Shown: positions 51,255 to 61,951, counted from the first letter of the stretch. The stretch is 64,000 nt of DNA from Kosakonia cowanii JCM 10956 = DSM 18146 (GCF_001975225.1 NZ_CP019445.1:2852001-2916000); one strand, 5' to 3'. The notes: generated by a model not told the origin, from the sequence alone. Made by a program: numbers and translations.

Positions 51255-51707
51255 ATGAAATATCAACAACTGGAAAATCTCGAAAGCGGCTGGAAATGGA
51301 AGTATCTGGTTAAAAAGCACCGTGAAGGGGAGTTGATCACCCGCTATGTGGAAGCCAGCGCGGCGAAAGAGGCCGTCGATAATTTATTGACCCTCGAAAA
51401 TGAGCCCGTGCGTGTTAACGCCTGGATTGAGCAGCATATTAATCCGGCGTTGATCAATCGGATGAAGCAGACTATTCGTGCGCGTCGTAAGCGGCACTTT
51501 AATGCCGAGCATCAGCATACGCGCAAGAAATCAATCGACCTGGAGTTTGTTGTCTGGCAACGACTGGCGGGGCTGGCGCAACGCCGCGGAAAGACCCTTT
51601 CCGAAACGATTGTGCAATTGATTGAGGATGCTGAGCATAAAGAGAAGTATGCGTCGAAAATGTCGACAATAAAGCACGACTTGCAGGCGCTGCTTGGAAA
51701 AGAGTAG
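51255..51707 (+). CDS. matP: Macrodomain Ter protein MatP
   Basis: This 150-residue DNA-binding protein organises the Ter macrodomain by binding matS sites and tethers Ter to the divisome through ZapB; it also displaces MukBEF from Ter. The ATG at 51255 gives the E. coli length; a longer in-frame frame upstream is not conserved. The C-terminal ribbon-helix-helix is [29 protein letters not shown]. It is transcribed divergently from lonH and converges on ompA. Confidence 0.96.
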   Translation: MKYQQLENLESGWKWKYLVKKHREGELITRYVEASAAKEAVDNLLTLENEPVRVNAWIEQHINPALINRMKQTIRARRKRHFNAEHQHTRKKSIDLEFVVWQRLAGLAQRRGKTLSETIVQLIEDAEHKEKYASKMSTIKHDLQALLGKE

Positions 51708-51751
51708 TCAACCGCCTTCCTGATTCTTCCCCTTTTCAAACGCTACATAAT

Positions 51752-51781
51752 AAAAAACCCCGCGCAATGGCGGGGTTTTTT
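51752..51781. terminator. Bidirectional terminator between matP and ompA
   Basis: Six As, ACCCCGC, loop, GCGGGGT and six Ts make a symmetrical stem-loop between the converging genes. Confidence 0.9.
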
Positions 51782-51793
51782 CTGACGGAGAAC

Positions 51794-52843
51794 TTAAGCC
51801 TGCGGCTGAGTTACAACGTCTTTGATACCTTTAACTTCGATCTCAACGCGACGATCCGGACCCAGGCAATCGATCAGAGCAGCGCGTGCTTTCACGTTGT
51901 CACAGGTGTTGCCGGTAACTGGGTTAGATTCACCCATGCCACGTGCGGAGATTTTGTTAGCCGGGATACCTTTAGAAACCAGGTAATCAACAACGGACTG
52001 AGCACGTTTCTCAGACAGACCCTGGTTGTAAGAGTCAGAACCGATGCGGTCGGTGAAGCCCAGAACCACTACGGAACCGTCTTTCGGATCCAGGTTGCTC
52101 AGCTGGCTGTACAGCTGATCCAGTGCCTGCTGACCTTCCGGTTTCAGGGTAGCTTTGTTGAAGGTGAACAGAACGTCAGACTTCAGAGTGAAGTGCTTGG
52201 TCTGTACTTCCGGAGCCGGAGCCGGAGTCGGAGCAACTACCGGTGCGGAATCTTCCTGCTGACCGAAACGGTAAGAAACACCTAAGCTCAGCAGACCGTT
52301 GTCCGGACGACCACCAACGGTGTTCGCGTCACCAATGTTGTTAGTCCACTGGTATTCCAGACGGGTAGCGATATCACGGGTAACTGCCCACTCAACACCA
52401 CCAGCGAAGACCGGAGAAACGCCGGTATCGTGATCTTTGAAGCCCTGGTTGTTTTTAGCGTCTGCACGCCAAACCATACCACCCAGACGGGTGTACAGGT
52501 CAACGTCATCAGCAATCGGGTAACCCAGTTTAGCGGTCAGCTGAACGCCCTGAGCTTTGAATGCGCCGTTTACATCGCTGCCTTTGTACGGCATGCGACC
52601 CAGCCAGTCATAGCCCATTTCAAAGCCAACGTACGGGTTAACCTGATAACCACCGAACGCACCAGCGCCTAACTGGCTCTCGTGAGTCGGGCCATTGTTA
52701 GGGATCTGGTTGTTACCAACATCGTGGAACTGAGACCAGCCCAGTTTAGCACCGGTGTACCAGGTGTTATCTTTCGGAGCGGCCTGCGCTACGGTAGCGA
52801 AGCCAGCCAGTGCCACTGCAATCGCGATAGCTGTCTTTTTCAT
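51794..52843 (-). CDS. ompA: Outer membrane protein A
   Basis: This 349-residue abundant outer-membrane protein has an 8-strand beta barrel (about residues 22-190) after the signal [21 protein letters not shown], a proline-rich linker ([17 protein letters not shown]), and a C-terminal OmpA-like domain that binds peptidoglycan mDAP. The start at 52843 follows the E. coli ribosome-binding site AACGAGGCGCAAAAAATG; the longer in-frame extension is in the untranslated leader. Short insertions or deletions occur in surface loops. MicA and RseX sRNAs are known regulators in relatives. Confidence 0.97.
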   Translation of the reverse strand: MKKTAIAIAVALAGFATVAQAAPKDNTWYTGAKLGWSQFHDVGNNQIPNNGPTHESQLGAGAFGGYQVNPYVGFEMGYDWLGRMPYKGSDVNGAFKAQGVQLTAKLGYPIADDVDLYTRLGGMVWRADAKNNQGFKDHDTGVSPVFAGGVEWAVTRDIATRLEYQWTNNIGDANTVGGRPDNGLLSLGVSYRFGQQEDSAPVVAPTPAPAPEVQTKHFTLKSDVLFTFNKATLKPEGQQALDQLYSQLSNLDPKDGSVVVLGFTDRIGSDSYNQGLSEKRAQSVVDYLVSKGIPANKISARGMGESNPVTGNTCDNVKARAALIDCLGPDRRVEIEVKGIKDVVTQPQA

Positions 52844-52988
52844 TTTTTGCGCCTCGTTATCATCCAAAAATCGCCATGGAAATCTCGTCGAGAAGTCACG
52901 GTTAAATCCTTCACCGGGGGCATTGCTCACTGACAACTCTGCAGATATCTTTACCGATATCTTTGGCTTATGCCGAGCACCCCTGGCG
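52844..52988 (-). promoter_or_regulatory. Long structured 5' leader of ompA
   Basis: Read on the minus strand from about 52988, the leader (about 140 nt) tracks E. coli closely: GCCAGGGGTGCTCGGCATAAG, AAGATATCGG, CCCGGTGAAGGATTTAACCG and ATAACGAGGCGCAAAAA. In E. coli this leader gives high mRNA stability and is the target of MicA near the SD. Confidence 0.7.
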
Positions 52989-52994
52989 ATGTAA

Positions 52995-53050
52995 AGTCTA
53001 CAACGTAGTTGGAAACTTACAAGTGTGAAGTCCGTCAGGCATATGAAAAA
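52995..53050 (-). promoter_or_regulatory. ompA promoter and CRP-like site
   Basis: The -10-like TAGACT is at 53000-52995. Upstream the sequence CATATGCCTGACGGACTTCACAC, which includes a TTCACA half-site, corresponds to the E. coli CRP site. The 53051-53210 remainder before sulA holds no gene I can support. Confidence 0.5.
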
Positions 53051-53210
53051 AAAGGCTTTGTGTACACAAAATTTAACATTTGTGCTCAGATATCGTTCAT
53101 CATTGATGTATGGCAAACCACGCCGCACAAGCTTTGCGGCTCTATTTAGCTAATAAATAGGGGATACTGGAAGCTGCGAAAAATAATCCCAGGAAAACTC
53201 CTAAATTTAC

Positions 53211-53720
53211 TCAATGATACAAATTTGAGTGAATTTTTATCCCGGAAAGCTGTCTCGCAGCGAGGGGATTGCGACGAATTGGACGCATAACAAAGCCAAT
53301 CGCATTACCTTCTTCGGCTGCCGATGCCAGGCGGCGATGTTCATCTTCCGTCAACTCCTCAGTATGCCAGCCAATGACAACGCTGAAATTACCGGTCCGT
53401 AACGCCCGGATCATGGAGTCCAGCGTAACCCCGGGAGAGAGTTGATTAATCTGCATCACTTTGGTCAGCGGCAAGCCAGCAGACTGAACCCACTCACGGC
53501 TTAATTTCTGTTGCGGTGTTAACCACAGCTGCCAGCGCGACTGTTGACCAAGCTGCTGTAGCAGTGGCAGCAATAATAACTGAGTCATCATGGGCTGGTC
53601 TTCATGGTAAACCACTTCGCTAATTAGCCCGGTAGCGAGAGTATTCGATTCGCTCTGGTTCAATTTGTTAATCGCGGAAGCGGATGTTTTAGAACGATTT
53701 GCATAGCCTGAAGTGTGCAT
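53211..53720 (-). CDS. sulA: SOS cell-division inhibitor SulA
   Basis: This 169-residue cytoplasmic protein binds FtsZ and blocks polymerisation during the SOS response until degraded by Lon. The conserved central stretch [20 protein letters not shown] and the C-terminus KIHSNLYH (the Lon-recognised tail) are present. The start is the ATG at 53720 ([10 protein letters not shown]); a TTG two codons upstream is discounted. A LexA box lies just upstream. Confidence 0.96.
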   Translation of the reverse strand: MHTSGYANRSKTSASAINKLNQSESNTLATGLISEVVYHEDQPMMTQLLLLPLLQQLGQQSRWQLWLTPQQKLSREWVQSAGLPLTKVMQINQLSPGVTLDSMIRALRTGNFSVVIGWHTEELTEDEHRRLASAAEEGNAIGFVMRPIRRNPLAARQLSGIKIHSNLYH

Positions 53721-53741
53721 AAGCAATCCAGCCCTCTGAGT

Positions 53742-53761
53742 TACTGTATAAACATACAGTA
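53742..53761 (-). promoter_or_regulatory. LexA box (SOS) of sulA
   Basis: TACTGTATAAACATACAGTA has CTG-N10-CAG with near-perfect symmetry, 22 nt upstream of the sulA start. It would confer DNA-damage induction. Confidence 0.93.
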
Positions 53762-53936
53762 CCCGTTGAGTGTTTAAAGATCAACCTCAATTTCTGAAAG
53801 CATCTCGCATTTTTGTTTTGTGGATGCGGCTCAATACAAAATTTGCTTGCCGTCGCGCGCGCAGTTGCCTATGTTCCTGATTACTGGATCCGCTTACGGA
53901 AAAACGCATTACCAGGTGATTTATAAAGGAAAAATC

Positions 53937-54557
53937 ATGGAAGACCTATCTTATCAACGGATATATCAATCGCGCGAATATCTCACTTCACTCGGACAAA
54001 TTAGCCATCGCGCCCACTTTGGTGGTTATAGCCTTGCAGTGGATAACATCGTTTTTGCGATGATAGCCGAGGGGAAACTCTACTTACGCGCCTGTGATGA
54101 AAGCGCGCAGTATGACGTCGTCCGGCGTGCACCGCTTTTAAGTCTCAACAAGCGGGGGCGTCAGATATCGTTAAATTATTTTTATGTCAGCGACAATGTA
54201 TGGGGTGACCGCGGCTTGCTGCTGAAGCTTTCTACACTTGCGCTTGATGCAGCACGGCGGGAGAAAACACAGCGCGAAAAACTTTTTCGCCTGCGCGATC
54301 TACCCAATCTTTCCAGTCAACTCGAGTTTCAATTGCAGCAGGCCGGCATCAAAGATGCGCAAATCCTGCGGCTACTTGGTGCGAAAGTTTGCTGGCTCAG
54401 ACTTCGGAAAATGAATAAACAACTCAGTGTAAAAGTGTTATTTGCACTGGAAGGGGCCATCGTCGGCATTCATGAAGCAGCGCTTCCGGCAAGTCGTCGC
54501 CAGGCGCTGCTTGAGTGGTCTAATGATGTGATCAATAAAGGAGCTAACCCTCTCTAG
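53937..54557 (+). CDS. sxy: CRP-S co-regulator Sxy (TfoX)
   Basis: This 206-residue protein has an N-terminal TfoX domain (SLGQISHRAHFGGYSLAV...) and a C-terminal TfoX helix-hairpin domain (LPNLSSQLEFQLQQAGIKDAQILRLLGAKVCWLRL). It works with CRP at CRP-S promoters of competence genes including DNA-uptake components such as ycaI. The start at 53937 follows AAAGGA and matches E. coli; an in-frame extension to 53820 lies in the upstream region. It is divergent from sulA and converges on yccS with 4-nt overlap. Confidence 0.93.
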   Translation: MEDLSYQRIYQSREYLTSLGQISHRAHFGGYSLAVDNIVFAMIAEGKLYLRACDESAQYDVVRRAPLLSLNKRGRQISLNYFYVSDNVWGDRGLLLKLSTLALDAARREKTQREKLFRLRDLPNLSSQLEFQLQQAGIKDAQILRLLGAKVCWLRLRKMNKQLSVKVLFALEGAIVGIHEAALPASRRQALLEWSNDVINKGANPL

Positions 54558-56680
54558 ACTATTTGGCTTTTTAAACGAGAAACTTCCGGCAATAACGCTA
54601 TCAACAGGCCAACCTGTTGTAATACAAGCGGCTCTTTGCTGTCAGGGCGCGGATCCAGTTGCTTGATGCGCTGCGATAAATCAGCAAGCGCATCCTGCAC
54701 CCGCCCCTGATCGGCAGGCGAATGGTGGAGGGCATCATCCACATAACACACCGCGTCATCCAGCAGACGCAACACTTCAGGTTGGGTTAATTGCTCGCGA
54801 TGGGCCCCCAGCGCAGAAATGTAGCTTATAAAAGTCTGATTAAGGCACAGCAATCTGAACGCCACTTCACGGAGTTCAGGTGAGGTACCTGGTTCCGAAG
54901 ACATATTCGATACTACCGAAGCCAGTTCGGCATCGCGGTTGTAAGCGTTACGCCTGGCGATGCGATAGGCAAGGCGATTATCACGTCCTTGATGATACTG
55001 CTCGAGGATCGCGTCAAGATAACGGCAGTTGGCGTTAAATGCCTTCTCCGTGACGCTCGCCAGGTTCCTGAAACGCCAGTCCGGCCAGATAAAGCTCACT
55101 GCCGCCCAGGCGATAGCGCAGCCAATCAACGTATCGATAATGCGTGGAATAGCGACTTCGAACCCTTCCCCGAGCAGGTTGAAACAGAGCAAAACCAGCA
55201 GCGTGATGAACATTGTGGCATGGGCATATTGCACCGTGCGGAATGAGAAAAAGAGCACGCCAGTAATAACAATCAGCAGCAACTGTCCCTCTTGGGAAGG
55301 AACAAAATAGAGTACCGGCAAACCGATAGCCACACCTATCAGCGTGCCGATGACGCGCAAGCTCAGACGATGGCGCGTGGCATTATAGTTCGGCTGGCAA
55401 ACGAACAGGCTGGTTAACAGGATCCAGTAGCCATGTTGTAAACCGGTGAGATGGATAAAGGCGTAGCCGATACAGAGCACCACCGACATACGTACTGCAT
55501 GGCGAAAGAGGGCAGATTCGGGTGTCACATTTTGGCGCAGGCGTAACCAGACGTCGTGTAAGCCGTTCAGGCTGTCGTCGGCGAGCTGATTTTCTGTCTC
55601 GCCATGAGCCTGAGGATGAGGCTGTCCTGATTCAATCGCTGCCAGTTGCGCGTCGATCGCGCGTAGATTGTCGAGTAAAAAACCGAGTGCTTTGACATGT
55701 TCGGGAGTCGTTTCCCCGCTGTTTTTTATCCGCGCCAGCGCGGCGTCAAGGTGAAGGAATACCCGTTCAAATCGACCGTCATGCTGATAGGGCTCGCGCA
55801 GCAAAATCGCGCGGGAGAGCTGCGCGCAGGCTTGAGACTGCATCGAAAGAAGACGTTGAAAGCGGAACATCACGTCGCTATAGCGAAAATGCTCGCGCAG
55901 GGTTTGATACTGAATATGCGATGAGCTCGCGCGTTCATGAATATCTTGTGCGGCAAAGTAGTAATGCAGCGCCTGACGCGTGCTTCGCTGCCCACGATCG
56001 CCCCGTAAACGGGTGAGCATCGTGCCCTTTGTCTGATTAAGCGTGGTAACCAGTTGGCTATTAGATAAGGCGAGTTCATATAAAGGTGCCTGGCTGGCTT
56101 CCTCAATATCAGGATCGAAAAGGCGTGATTTCAGCTCCAGATAGTGCGCTAGCTGCTCATAGCAGCGAGCCAGGTTGTCCTGCAGCGCGCGAATGGGGAA
56201 TACAAGATGCCCGACCAGCGTCAGGAGGTTGAACCATACGGCTCCAGCCAGCAACAGCAAAGGTTGCTGGTACCAGTGCTCGAAAAGCGACACGCCCAGC
56301 ATGGTGTAAACGGCAATCAGCAGCGCACCAAAGGCAATAGTGGCATATCGTTGACCCAACCCTCCCAGTAAAATAAAGCCGATAGTGGAGCTGACCAGGC
56401 CAAGTGCGAACAGCCATGGCCAGGGGAATAGCAGCTCCACCGATGCCGAGGCGATAAAAAAGGAGACCAGCGTAATGACCAGGTTTTTTAACCGCCCGGT
56501 AAGACGGTCATCGAGGTCGGCCAGCGCAGCAGCAACCACGCCAAGGGTTAATGGAATGGTCAGTTTAACTTCGCCAAGGTGCCACGGTAACGCAGCGGTG
56601 CCGCAAAGGGCGATAAAGATCCTGACGTTATACAGCCAGGCGCTGTTCCATGTGTAACGACGAAGCAAGGGGCTCAACAT
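54554..56680 (-). CDS. yccS: FUSC-family inner-membrane transporter-like YccS
   Basis: This 708-residue protein has two blocks of hydrophobic helices (N-terminal about 15-160 and central about 395-510) separated by soluble helical stretches, the FUSC/aromatic-acid exporter-like architecture. Length is 708 against 717 in E. coli. The transported substrate is unknown. Its stop codon overlaps the sxy stop by CTAG. Confidence 0.92.
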   Translation of the reverse strand: MLSPLLRRYTWNSAWLYNVRIFIALCGTAALPWHLGEVKLTIPLTLGVVAAALADLDDRLTGRLKNLVITLVSFFIASASVELLFPWPWLFALGLVSSTIGFILLGGLGQRYATIAFGALLIAVYTMLGVSLFEHWYQQPLLLLAGAVWFNLLTLVGHLVFPIRALQDNLARCYEQLAHYLELKSRLFDPDIEEASQAPLYELALSNSQLVTTLNQTKGTMLTRLRGDRGQRSTRQALHYYFAAQDIHERASSSHIQYQTLREHFRYSDVMFRFQRLLSMQSQACAQLSRAILLREPYQHDGRFERVFLHLDAALARIKNSGETTPEHVKALGFLLDNLRAIDAQLAAIESGQPHPQAHGETENQLADDSLNGLHDVWLRLRQNVTPESALFRHAVRMSVVLCIGYAFIHLTGLQHGYWILLTSLFVCQPNYNATRHRLSLRVIGTLIGVAIGLPVLYFVPSQEGQLLLIVITGVLFFSFRTVQYAHATMFITLLVLLCFNLLGEGFEVAIPRIIDTLIGCAIAWAAVSFIWPDWRFRNLASVTEKAFNANCRYLDAILEQYHQGRDNRLAYRIARRNAYNRDAELASVVSNMSSEPGTSPELREVAFRLLCLNQTFISYISALGAHREQLTQPEVLRLLDDAVCYVDDALHHSPADQGRVQDALADLSQRIKQLDPRPDSKEPLVLQQVGLLIALLPEVSRLKSQIV

Positions 56681-56695
56681 AGGGCAGGGATCCGA

Positions 56696-57142
56696 TTACT
56701 GAAAACGACGACGCGCGTTGGCTTCACGTGCAGCGCGTGCCGTTTCAACGGAAACAACACGACGGCCCACCGGCCACAACGCGATAGCGGCGATTTTAAA
56801 ATTCGCCACGCCAACCGGGATGCCAATAATTGTCAGGCATTGAGCCACGCCGGCAATAATATGCATCACGCAAAGCCACCAGCCGAACAGGATAAACCAG
56901 ACAACATTCAGTAAGGTTCCCCCTGCGTTCAGCAGACCATTCCTGGCGTCTGGAGAGAGTTCATCGACGTGGACCGCCTCATTTCCCCACGGAATAAGGG
57001 ATAGCTTAGTGATCTCCCAGCATGAGCGCGTGAGCGGAAGGGTCACGATTAACAACACGCTAACAATGGTTGCCACCAGCCAGCCCAGTGTTGTGGCAAA
57101 ACCACCGAGGACAAAATTCAGGATATTCAAAATGGTACGCAT
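56696..57142 (-). CDS. yccF: Inner-membrane protein YccF
   Basis: This 148-residue membrane protein of the YccF domain family has four hydrophobic segments and ends ETARAAREANARRRFQ. It lies 15 nt upstream of yccS and is co-directional, so the two likely form an operon. No function is known. Confidence 0.92.
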   Translation of the reverse strand: MRTILNILNFVLGGFATTLGWLVATIVSVLLIVTLPLTRSCWEITKLSLIPWGNEAVHVDELSPDARNGLLNAGGTLLNVVWFILFGWWLCVMHIIAGVAQCLTIIGIPVGVANFKIAAIALWPVGRRVVSVETARAAREANARRRFQ

Positions 57143-57264
57143 AAAGCCTCAGTTGAGTTCCGGGTATTGATCGTTCCGGCAATTGTAACGATTTTTTGGA
57201 CTGGAGCACCAATTCTCTGACAGGTAAACTGGCAATAATTGTCACAAGCTGAGATCACCAAGAG

Positions 57265-59319
57265 ATGGAACTGAAAGCGACTTCCCTGGGAAAACGCCTG
57301 GCACAGCACCCGTACGATCGCGCGACCATCCTGCATGCAGGTATAAAAGTAGCGGGCGACCGCCATGAATACCTCATTCCCTTTAATCAATTGTTGGCGA
57401 TTGAGTGTAAGCGGGGCATGGTTTGGGGAGAGATGGAGTTTCAGCTGGCTGATAACAAAGTGGTGCGCTTGCATGGCACCGAGTGGAGTGACACGCAGCG
57501 TTTTTACCACCTTTTGAATGAGCGCTGGCGCAGCTGGAGCGCGGAGATGAGCGAGGTGGCAGCTGAACTCCTGTCGGGTCAGTTAGCGCTTATCTCTGAA
57601 CGTATCGAGCCGTCCAGATGGTTGACGCGTAACCAGTTGACCGGCGTACAGCGTCAGTTGCAGGAGGCTTTCGCTGCGCTTCCGATACCCACCAGTCGCC
57701 TGTCGGAGTTTGATAATTGTCGCACGCTCTGGCAACAGTGCCATGTATGGCTACAGGATGTTGAAGGGCGTCGGGCAGAGCATAATCAAGCCTTTACCGA
57801 ATCGATGCTGAAGCAGTATGCGACCTTTTTTGAACAAGTTGAAAGCTCGCCTCTAAATCCGGCGCAAGCGAGGGCAGTGGTCAATGGTGAGCACTCTCTT
57901 CTGGTATTGGCTGGCGCTGGCAGCGGTAAAACTTCCGTGCTGGTGGCGCGTGCCGGTTGGCTACTGACACGCGGTGAGGCCTCTGCCGATCAAATTCTTC
58001 TGCTCGCCTTTGGCCGTAAAGCAGCGCAGGAGATGGATGAGCGTATTCGCGAGCGGCTGCATACCGATGAGATCACTGCGCGGACTTTTCATGCGCTGGC
58101 GCTGTACATCATTCAGCAAGGCAGCAAGAAAGTGCCTGCATTAAGCGAGCTGGAAAACAATACTGCCGCACGTCTGACGCTGTTAACCCAAACCTGGGTG
58201 CAGCAGTGCAGCGAGAAAAAAGCGCAGGCAAAAGGGTGGCGTCAGTGGCTGGAAGAGGAGCTGAGTTGGCACCTTCCTGAAGGGAATTATTGGGATGACG
58301 AGGCGTTGCAGCGGCGCGTTGCACCACGTTTGGATCGCTGGATAAGTTTGATGCGCATGCATGGCGGTGCTCAGGCAGAAATGATTGCCAGCGCACCGGA
58401 TGAGATACGCGATCTCTTTGCCAAACGCATCAAATTGATGGCGCCATTGCTGAAAGCATGGAAGAGCGCGCTTAAGGAAGAGAACGCCGTCGACTTTTCG
58501 GGGCTTATTCATCAGGCCATCAACGTGCTGGAAAAAGGGCGCTTTATCAGCCCGTGGAAGCATATTCTGGTGGATGAGTTCCAGGACATTTCACCCCAGC
58601 GCGCTGCGCTACTGGCGGCGTTACGCAAACAGAATACGCAAACAACACTTTTTGCGGTCGGTGATGACTGGCAGGCCATATACCGCTTCAGCGGCGCGCA
58701 ACTTTCGCTTACCACCGCTTTTCATCACTATTTTGGTGAAGGCGATCTCTGCGCCCTTGATACAACTTATCGCTTTAATTCACGCATCGGTGAAGTGGCG
58801 AACCGCTTTATTCAGCAAAACCCCTCGCAGCTTGCCAAGCCGCTTAACAGCTTGCTGGCAGGTGATAAAAAATCCGTAACGCTGCTGGCAGAAGATCAAC
58901 TCGATGCGCTGCTTGATAAGCTAAGCGGTTTCGCGAAGCCTGAGGAGCGCATCCTGGTATTGGCCCGTTATCATCACGCCAGGCCAAAAAGCCTGGACAA
59001 AGCGGCAACGCGATGGCCGAAACTGCAGCTGGATTTTATGACGGTTCATGCCAGTAAAGGGCAGCAGGCCGACTATGTCATTATTGTTGGCCTAAAAGAG
59101 GGGCAAGATGGGTTTCCTGCGCCAGCGCGGGAATCGATTATGGAACAGGCGCTTTTGCCTGAGGAGGAGGAGTTTCCTGACGCGGAGGAGCGTCGTCTGC
59201 TCTATGTTGCACTGACGCGAGCACGTAAGCGCGTTTGGTTGCTGTTCAACAAGGATGAACCTTCACGCTTTGTTGAAATACTCAAATCGCTGGATGTGCC
59301 CGTTGCCAGAAAGCCCTGA
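57265..59319 (+). CDS. helD: DNA helicase IV (HelD)
   Basis: This 684-residue superfamily 1 3'-5' helicase equals the E. coli length. It has Walker A A-G-A-G-S-G-K-T (216-223, K222), Walker B VDEFQD (D437, E438), and motif V/VI segments TVHASKGQQADYVII and LYVALTRARKR. The first ~120 residues are a family-specific N-terminal domain. It is divergent from yccF. Confidence 0.97.
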   Translation: MELKATSLGKRLAQHPYDRATILHAGIKVAGDRHEYLIPFNQLLAIECKRGMVWGEMEFQLADNKVVRLHGTEWSDTQRFYHLLNERWRSWSAEMSEVAAELLSGQLALISERIEPSRWLTRNQLTGVQRQLQEAFAALPIPTSRLSEFDNCRTLWQQCHVWLQDVEGRRAEHNQAFTESMLKQYATFFEQVESSPLNPAQARAVVNGEHSLLVLAGAGSGKTSVLVARAGWLLTRGEASADQILLLAFGRKAAQEMDERIRERLHTDEITARTFHALALYIIQQGSKKVPALSELENNTAARLTLLTQTWVQQCSEKKAQAKGWRQWLEEELSWHLPEGNYWDDEALQRRVAPRLDRWISLMRMHGGAQAEMIASAPDEIRDLFAKRIKLMAPLLKAWKSALKEENAVDFSGLIHQAINVLEKGRFISPWKHILVDEFQDISPQRAALLAALRKQNTQTTLFAVGDDWQAIYRFSGAQLSLTTAFHHYFGEGDLCALDTTYRFNSRIGEVANRFIQQNPSQLAKPLNSLLAGDKKSVTLLAEDQLDALLDKLSGFAKPEERILVLARYHHARPKSLDKAATRWPKLQLDFMTVHASKGQQADYVIIVGLKEGQDGFPAPARESIMEQALLPEEEEFPDAEERRLLYVALTRARKRVWLLFNKDEPSRFVEILKSLDVPVARKP

Positions 59320-59344
59320 ACTCAGGCGGCGGTGCCGCCTGAAG

Positions 59345-59803
59345 TTACTTTAACCGCTCAGCCAGATAGCGCTGATAATCTGGAATCAAAATATCAACGC
59401 TGTGATTAAATTGCGGGGATTCGATAATAAAATCGGCGGTTGAAAGGTTGGTTGCCACAGGAATATTCCATACCGTTGCCAGGCGAAGCAGGGCTTTTAC
59501 ATCAGGATCGTGAGGGACGGCATTTAGCGGATCCCAGAAGAAAATGAGTATGTCGATTTTACCTTCCGAGATGAGCGCGCCGACCTGCTGATCGCCCCCC
59601 ATCGGGCCGCTCAGCATAGCATTCACTTCCAGCCCAGTTGCGCGTTGAATCAAATTACCGGTAGTGCCGGTTGCATACAGTTGATGTGCTGCCAGCACGG
59701 GCTGGTGCCGCTCAACCCATTTCATTAACAACTGCTTGCAGTGATCGTGCGCGACAAGGGCGATATTCTTGCGTACGGGTAGCGTGCGAGTGGTTGATTC
59801 CAT
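59345..59803 (-). CDS. mgsA: Methylglyoxal synthase
   Basis: MgsA converts dihydroxyacetone phosphate to methylglyoxal and phosphate, a bypass that relieves sugar-phosphate stress. Its 152 residues match E. coli, with H19/D20, D71 (GPMGGDQQ) and H98 (AVPHD) of the active site. It converges with helD across a 59322-59342 hairpin without a U-tract. The E. coli neighbour yccT is missing upstream. Confidence 0.97.
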   Translation of the reverse strand: MESTTRTLPVRKNIALVAHDHCKQLLMKWVERHQPVLAAHQLYATGTTGNLIQRATGLEVNAMLSGPMGGDQQVGALISEGKIDILIFFWDPLNAVPHDPDVKALLRLATVWNIPVATNLSTADFIIESPQFNHSVDILIPDYQRYLAERLK

Positions 59804-59939
59804 GATCTATTTCCGTCAGTGATGTTTGCTACAGATTACTGGAAGCACTTGATGCTGCAAGAGAAGCGCATAAAAAAAACAGAAAATGGTTGAGTTACCC
59901 CGATTGATTTACACTTTGTGAAATCAAGCGGAGGAAATG

Positions 59940-60353
59940 ATGAAAGAGAACGATATTGCCGAGATTTTACGCGCTACGCACACCATCGCTCTGGTTGGCG
60001 CAAGCGACAAACCCGATCGTCCCAGCTACCGCGTCATGAAGTACCTGTTAGATCAGGGCTATCATGTGATCCCAGTCTCACCAAAAGTGGCGGGAACGAC
60101 GCTATTGGGTCAGCAGGGGTATGCGACGCTGGCAGAAGTGCCAGAGAAAATTGATATGGTGGATGTGTTCCGCAACTCCGAGGCCGCATGGGACGTCGCG
60201 CAAGAGGCGATAGCCGTGGGGGCGAAAACGTTATGGATGCAACTGGGCGTGATTAACGAACAGGCTGCTGTGCTGGCACAGGAAGCGGGGTTGAACGTAG
60301 TGATGGATCGCTGCCCGGCGATTGAAATCCCGCGCCTGGGTTTGGCGAAATAA
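59940..60353 (+). CDS. yccU: CoA-binding protein YccU
   Basis: This 137-residue Rossmann-fold CoA-binding domain protein has GASDKPDRPSYRVMKYL near residue 20. The ATG at 59940 is preferred because GGAGG sits 5 nt before it, against 2 nt for the ATG at 59937. Length equals the E. coli protein. The function is unknown. Confidence 0.93.
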   Translation: MKENDIAEILRATHTIALVGASDKPDRPSYRVMKYLLDQGYHVIPVSPKVAGTTLLGQQGYATLAEVPEKIDMVDVFRNSEAAWDVAQEAIAVGAKTLWMQLGVINEQAAVLAQEAGLNVVMDRCPAIEIPRLGLAK

Positions 60354-60379
60354 AAAAATACCCCGCTGGTTGCGGGGTA
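60352..60379 (-). terminator. Intrinsic terminator of hspQ
   Basis: On the minus strand TACCCCGC pairs with GCGGGGTA around a short loop and is followed by TATTTTTTTA. It immediately follows the hspQ stop and abuts yccU. Confidence 0.88.
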
Positions 60380-60382
60380 CGA

Positions 60383-60760
<378 letters not shown>

Positions 60761-61951
60761 TTACATGACGCGACAGGCAAACCCTTTCAGATAAAGCCCT
60801 TCCGGGTAGGTTGCGATCACCGGGTGATCGGCGGCCTGACGGAACTGGTCTATAAATTGTATATCACGCCCGGCATCTAAGGCGGCATCAGCGATGATTT
60901 TTTGAAATAAATCGGTGGTCATCAAACCTGAGCAGGAGAAGGTCAGCAGCACGCCGCCGGGATTGAGCAACTGAATAGCCAGCATGTTGATATCTTTGTA
61001 GCCGCGGCACGCACCCATTAGCTGGCTTTTGTTTTCAACGAATTTTGGCGGATCCATCACTATCACATCGAAGGTTTCGCCCTGATCGCGATATTTACGC
61101 AGCAGTTTGAACACATCATCGCGTACAAACTCCGCTTTGCTCAGATCGAGCTTATTCAGGGTAATGTTCTGCTTCGCAACGTCCAGCGCTTCCTGAGAGG
61201 TATCGACGCTCACGACCTCACGACAGCCGCCCATCAGTGCGGAGACGGCAAAGCCGCCAGTGTAAGAGAAGCAGTTAAGTACGCGTTTGTCAGCTACATA
61301 GCGACGTGTCGCCAGTCGGCTGTCGCGTTGGTCAAGGTAATAACCTGTCTTATGCCCACCCTGAATATCAACAAACAGCTTCATGCCGTTCTCTTCGATA
61401 GGCAGCAGCGGCGGAGGAAGCTCGCCTGACACCGGGCCTTGTGTTAACTCCAGTCCCTCTTTTTTTCGCACCGCGACATCACTGCGATCGTAAATAGCGC
61501 ATTCCGGATAGAGCGTTCGTAGTGCAGAAAGGAGTGCCGGACGCTGATATTCCGCTCCGGCGCTCAAAAGTTGCAGCACCAAAAAATTGCCGAAACGGTC
61601 AATCGTTACACCGGGTAAGCCGTCAGACTCGCCCGCGATCAGACGATAGCTGTCCAGACCATCACGCCCGGCGAGCCAGTTACGCCACTGCTGCGCTTGC
61701 TGTAAACGGCGGATAAAGAAGTCGATATCAACGCTTTCGTCTTTATCAAATGTCCAGACGCGCGCGCGGATTTGTGAAGCGGGAGAGAGCGCTCCGCGGG
61801 CCAGCCATTTACCCTGATGATCGACGATATCCACGGTTTCTCCGAGGCTGGCTTTGCCTTCCATTCGCGCTACGGCGCCGGAAAACACCCAGGGATGACG
61901 ACGCAACAATGACTTCTCGCGTCCTTTGGCTAACACTAAACGTACACTCAT
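60761..61951 (-). CDS. rlmI: 23S rRNA m5C1962 methyltransferase RlmI
   Basis: This 396-residue methyltransferase has an N-terminal PUA-like domain and a Rossmann SAM-binding domain with [14 protein letters not shown] and [14 protein letters not shown]. The family modifies C1962 of 23S rRNA. The length equals E. coli RlmI. It is divergent from acyP. Confidence 0.96.
   Translation of the reverse strand: MSVRLVLAKGREKSLLRRHPWVFSGAVARMEGKASLGETVDIVDHQGKWLARGALSPASQIRARVWTFDKDESVDIDFFIRRLQQAQQWRNWLAGRDGLDSYRLIAGESDGLPGVTIDRFGNFLVLQLLSAGAEYQRPALLSALRTLYPECAIYDRSDVAVRKKEGLELTQGPVSGELPPPLLPIEENGMKLFVDIQGGHKTGYYLDQRDSRLATRRYVADKRVLNCFSYTGGFAVSALMGGCREVVSVDTSQEALDVAKQNITLNKLDLSKAEFVRDDVFKLLRKYRDQGETFDVIVMDPPKFVENKSQLMGACRGYKDINMLAIQLLNPGGVLLTFSCSGLMTTDLFQKIIADAALDAGRDIQFIDQFRQAADHPVIATYPEGLYLKGFACRVM

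Noticed and set aside
52844..53128. In-frame N-terminal extension of ompA
   Set aside because: It runs through the untranslated leader and promoter; the signal peptide [14 protein letters not shown] starts at 52843.
53820..53936. In-frame N-terminal extension of sxy
   Set aside because: Residues before MEDLSYQRIY do not match Sxy homologues, and AAAGGA lies correctly before the ATG at 53937.
59322..59342. Hairpin between helD and mgsA as a terminator
   Set aside because: The stem TCAGGCGGC/GCCGCCTGA is perfect but there is no T-tract on either strand, so intrinsic termination is not supported.
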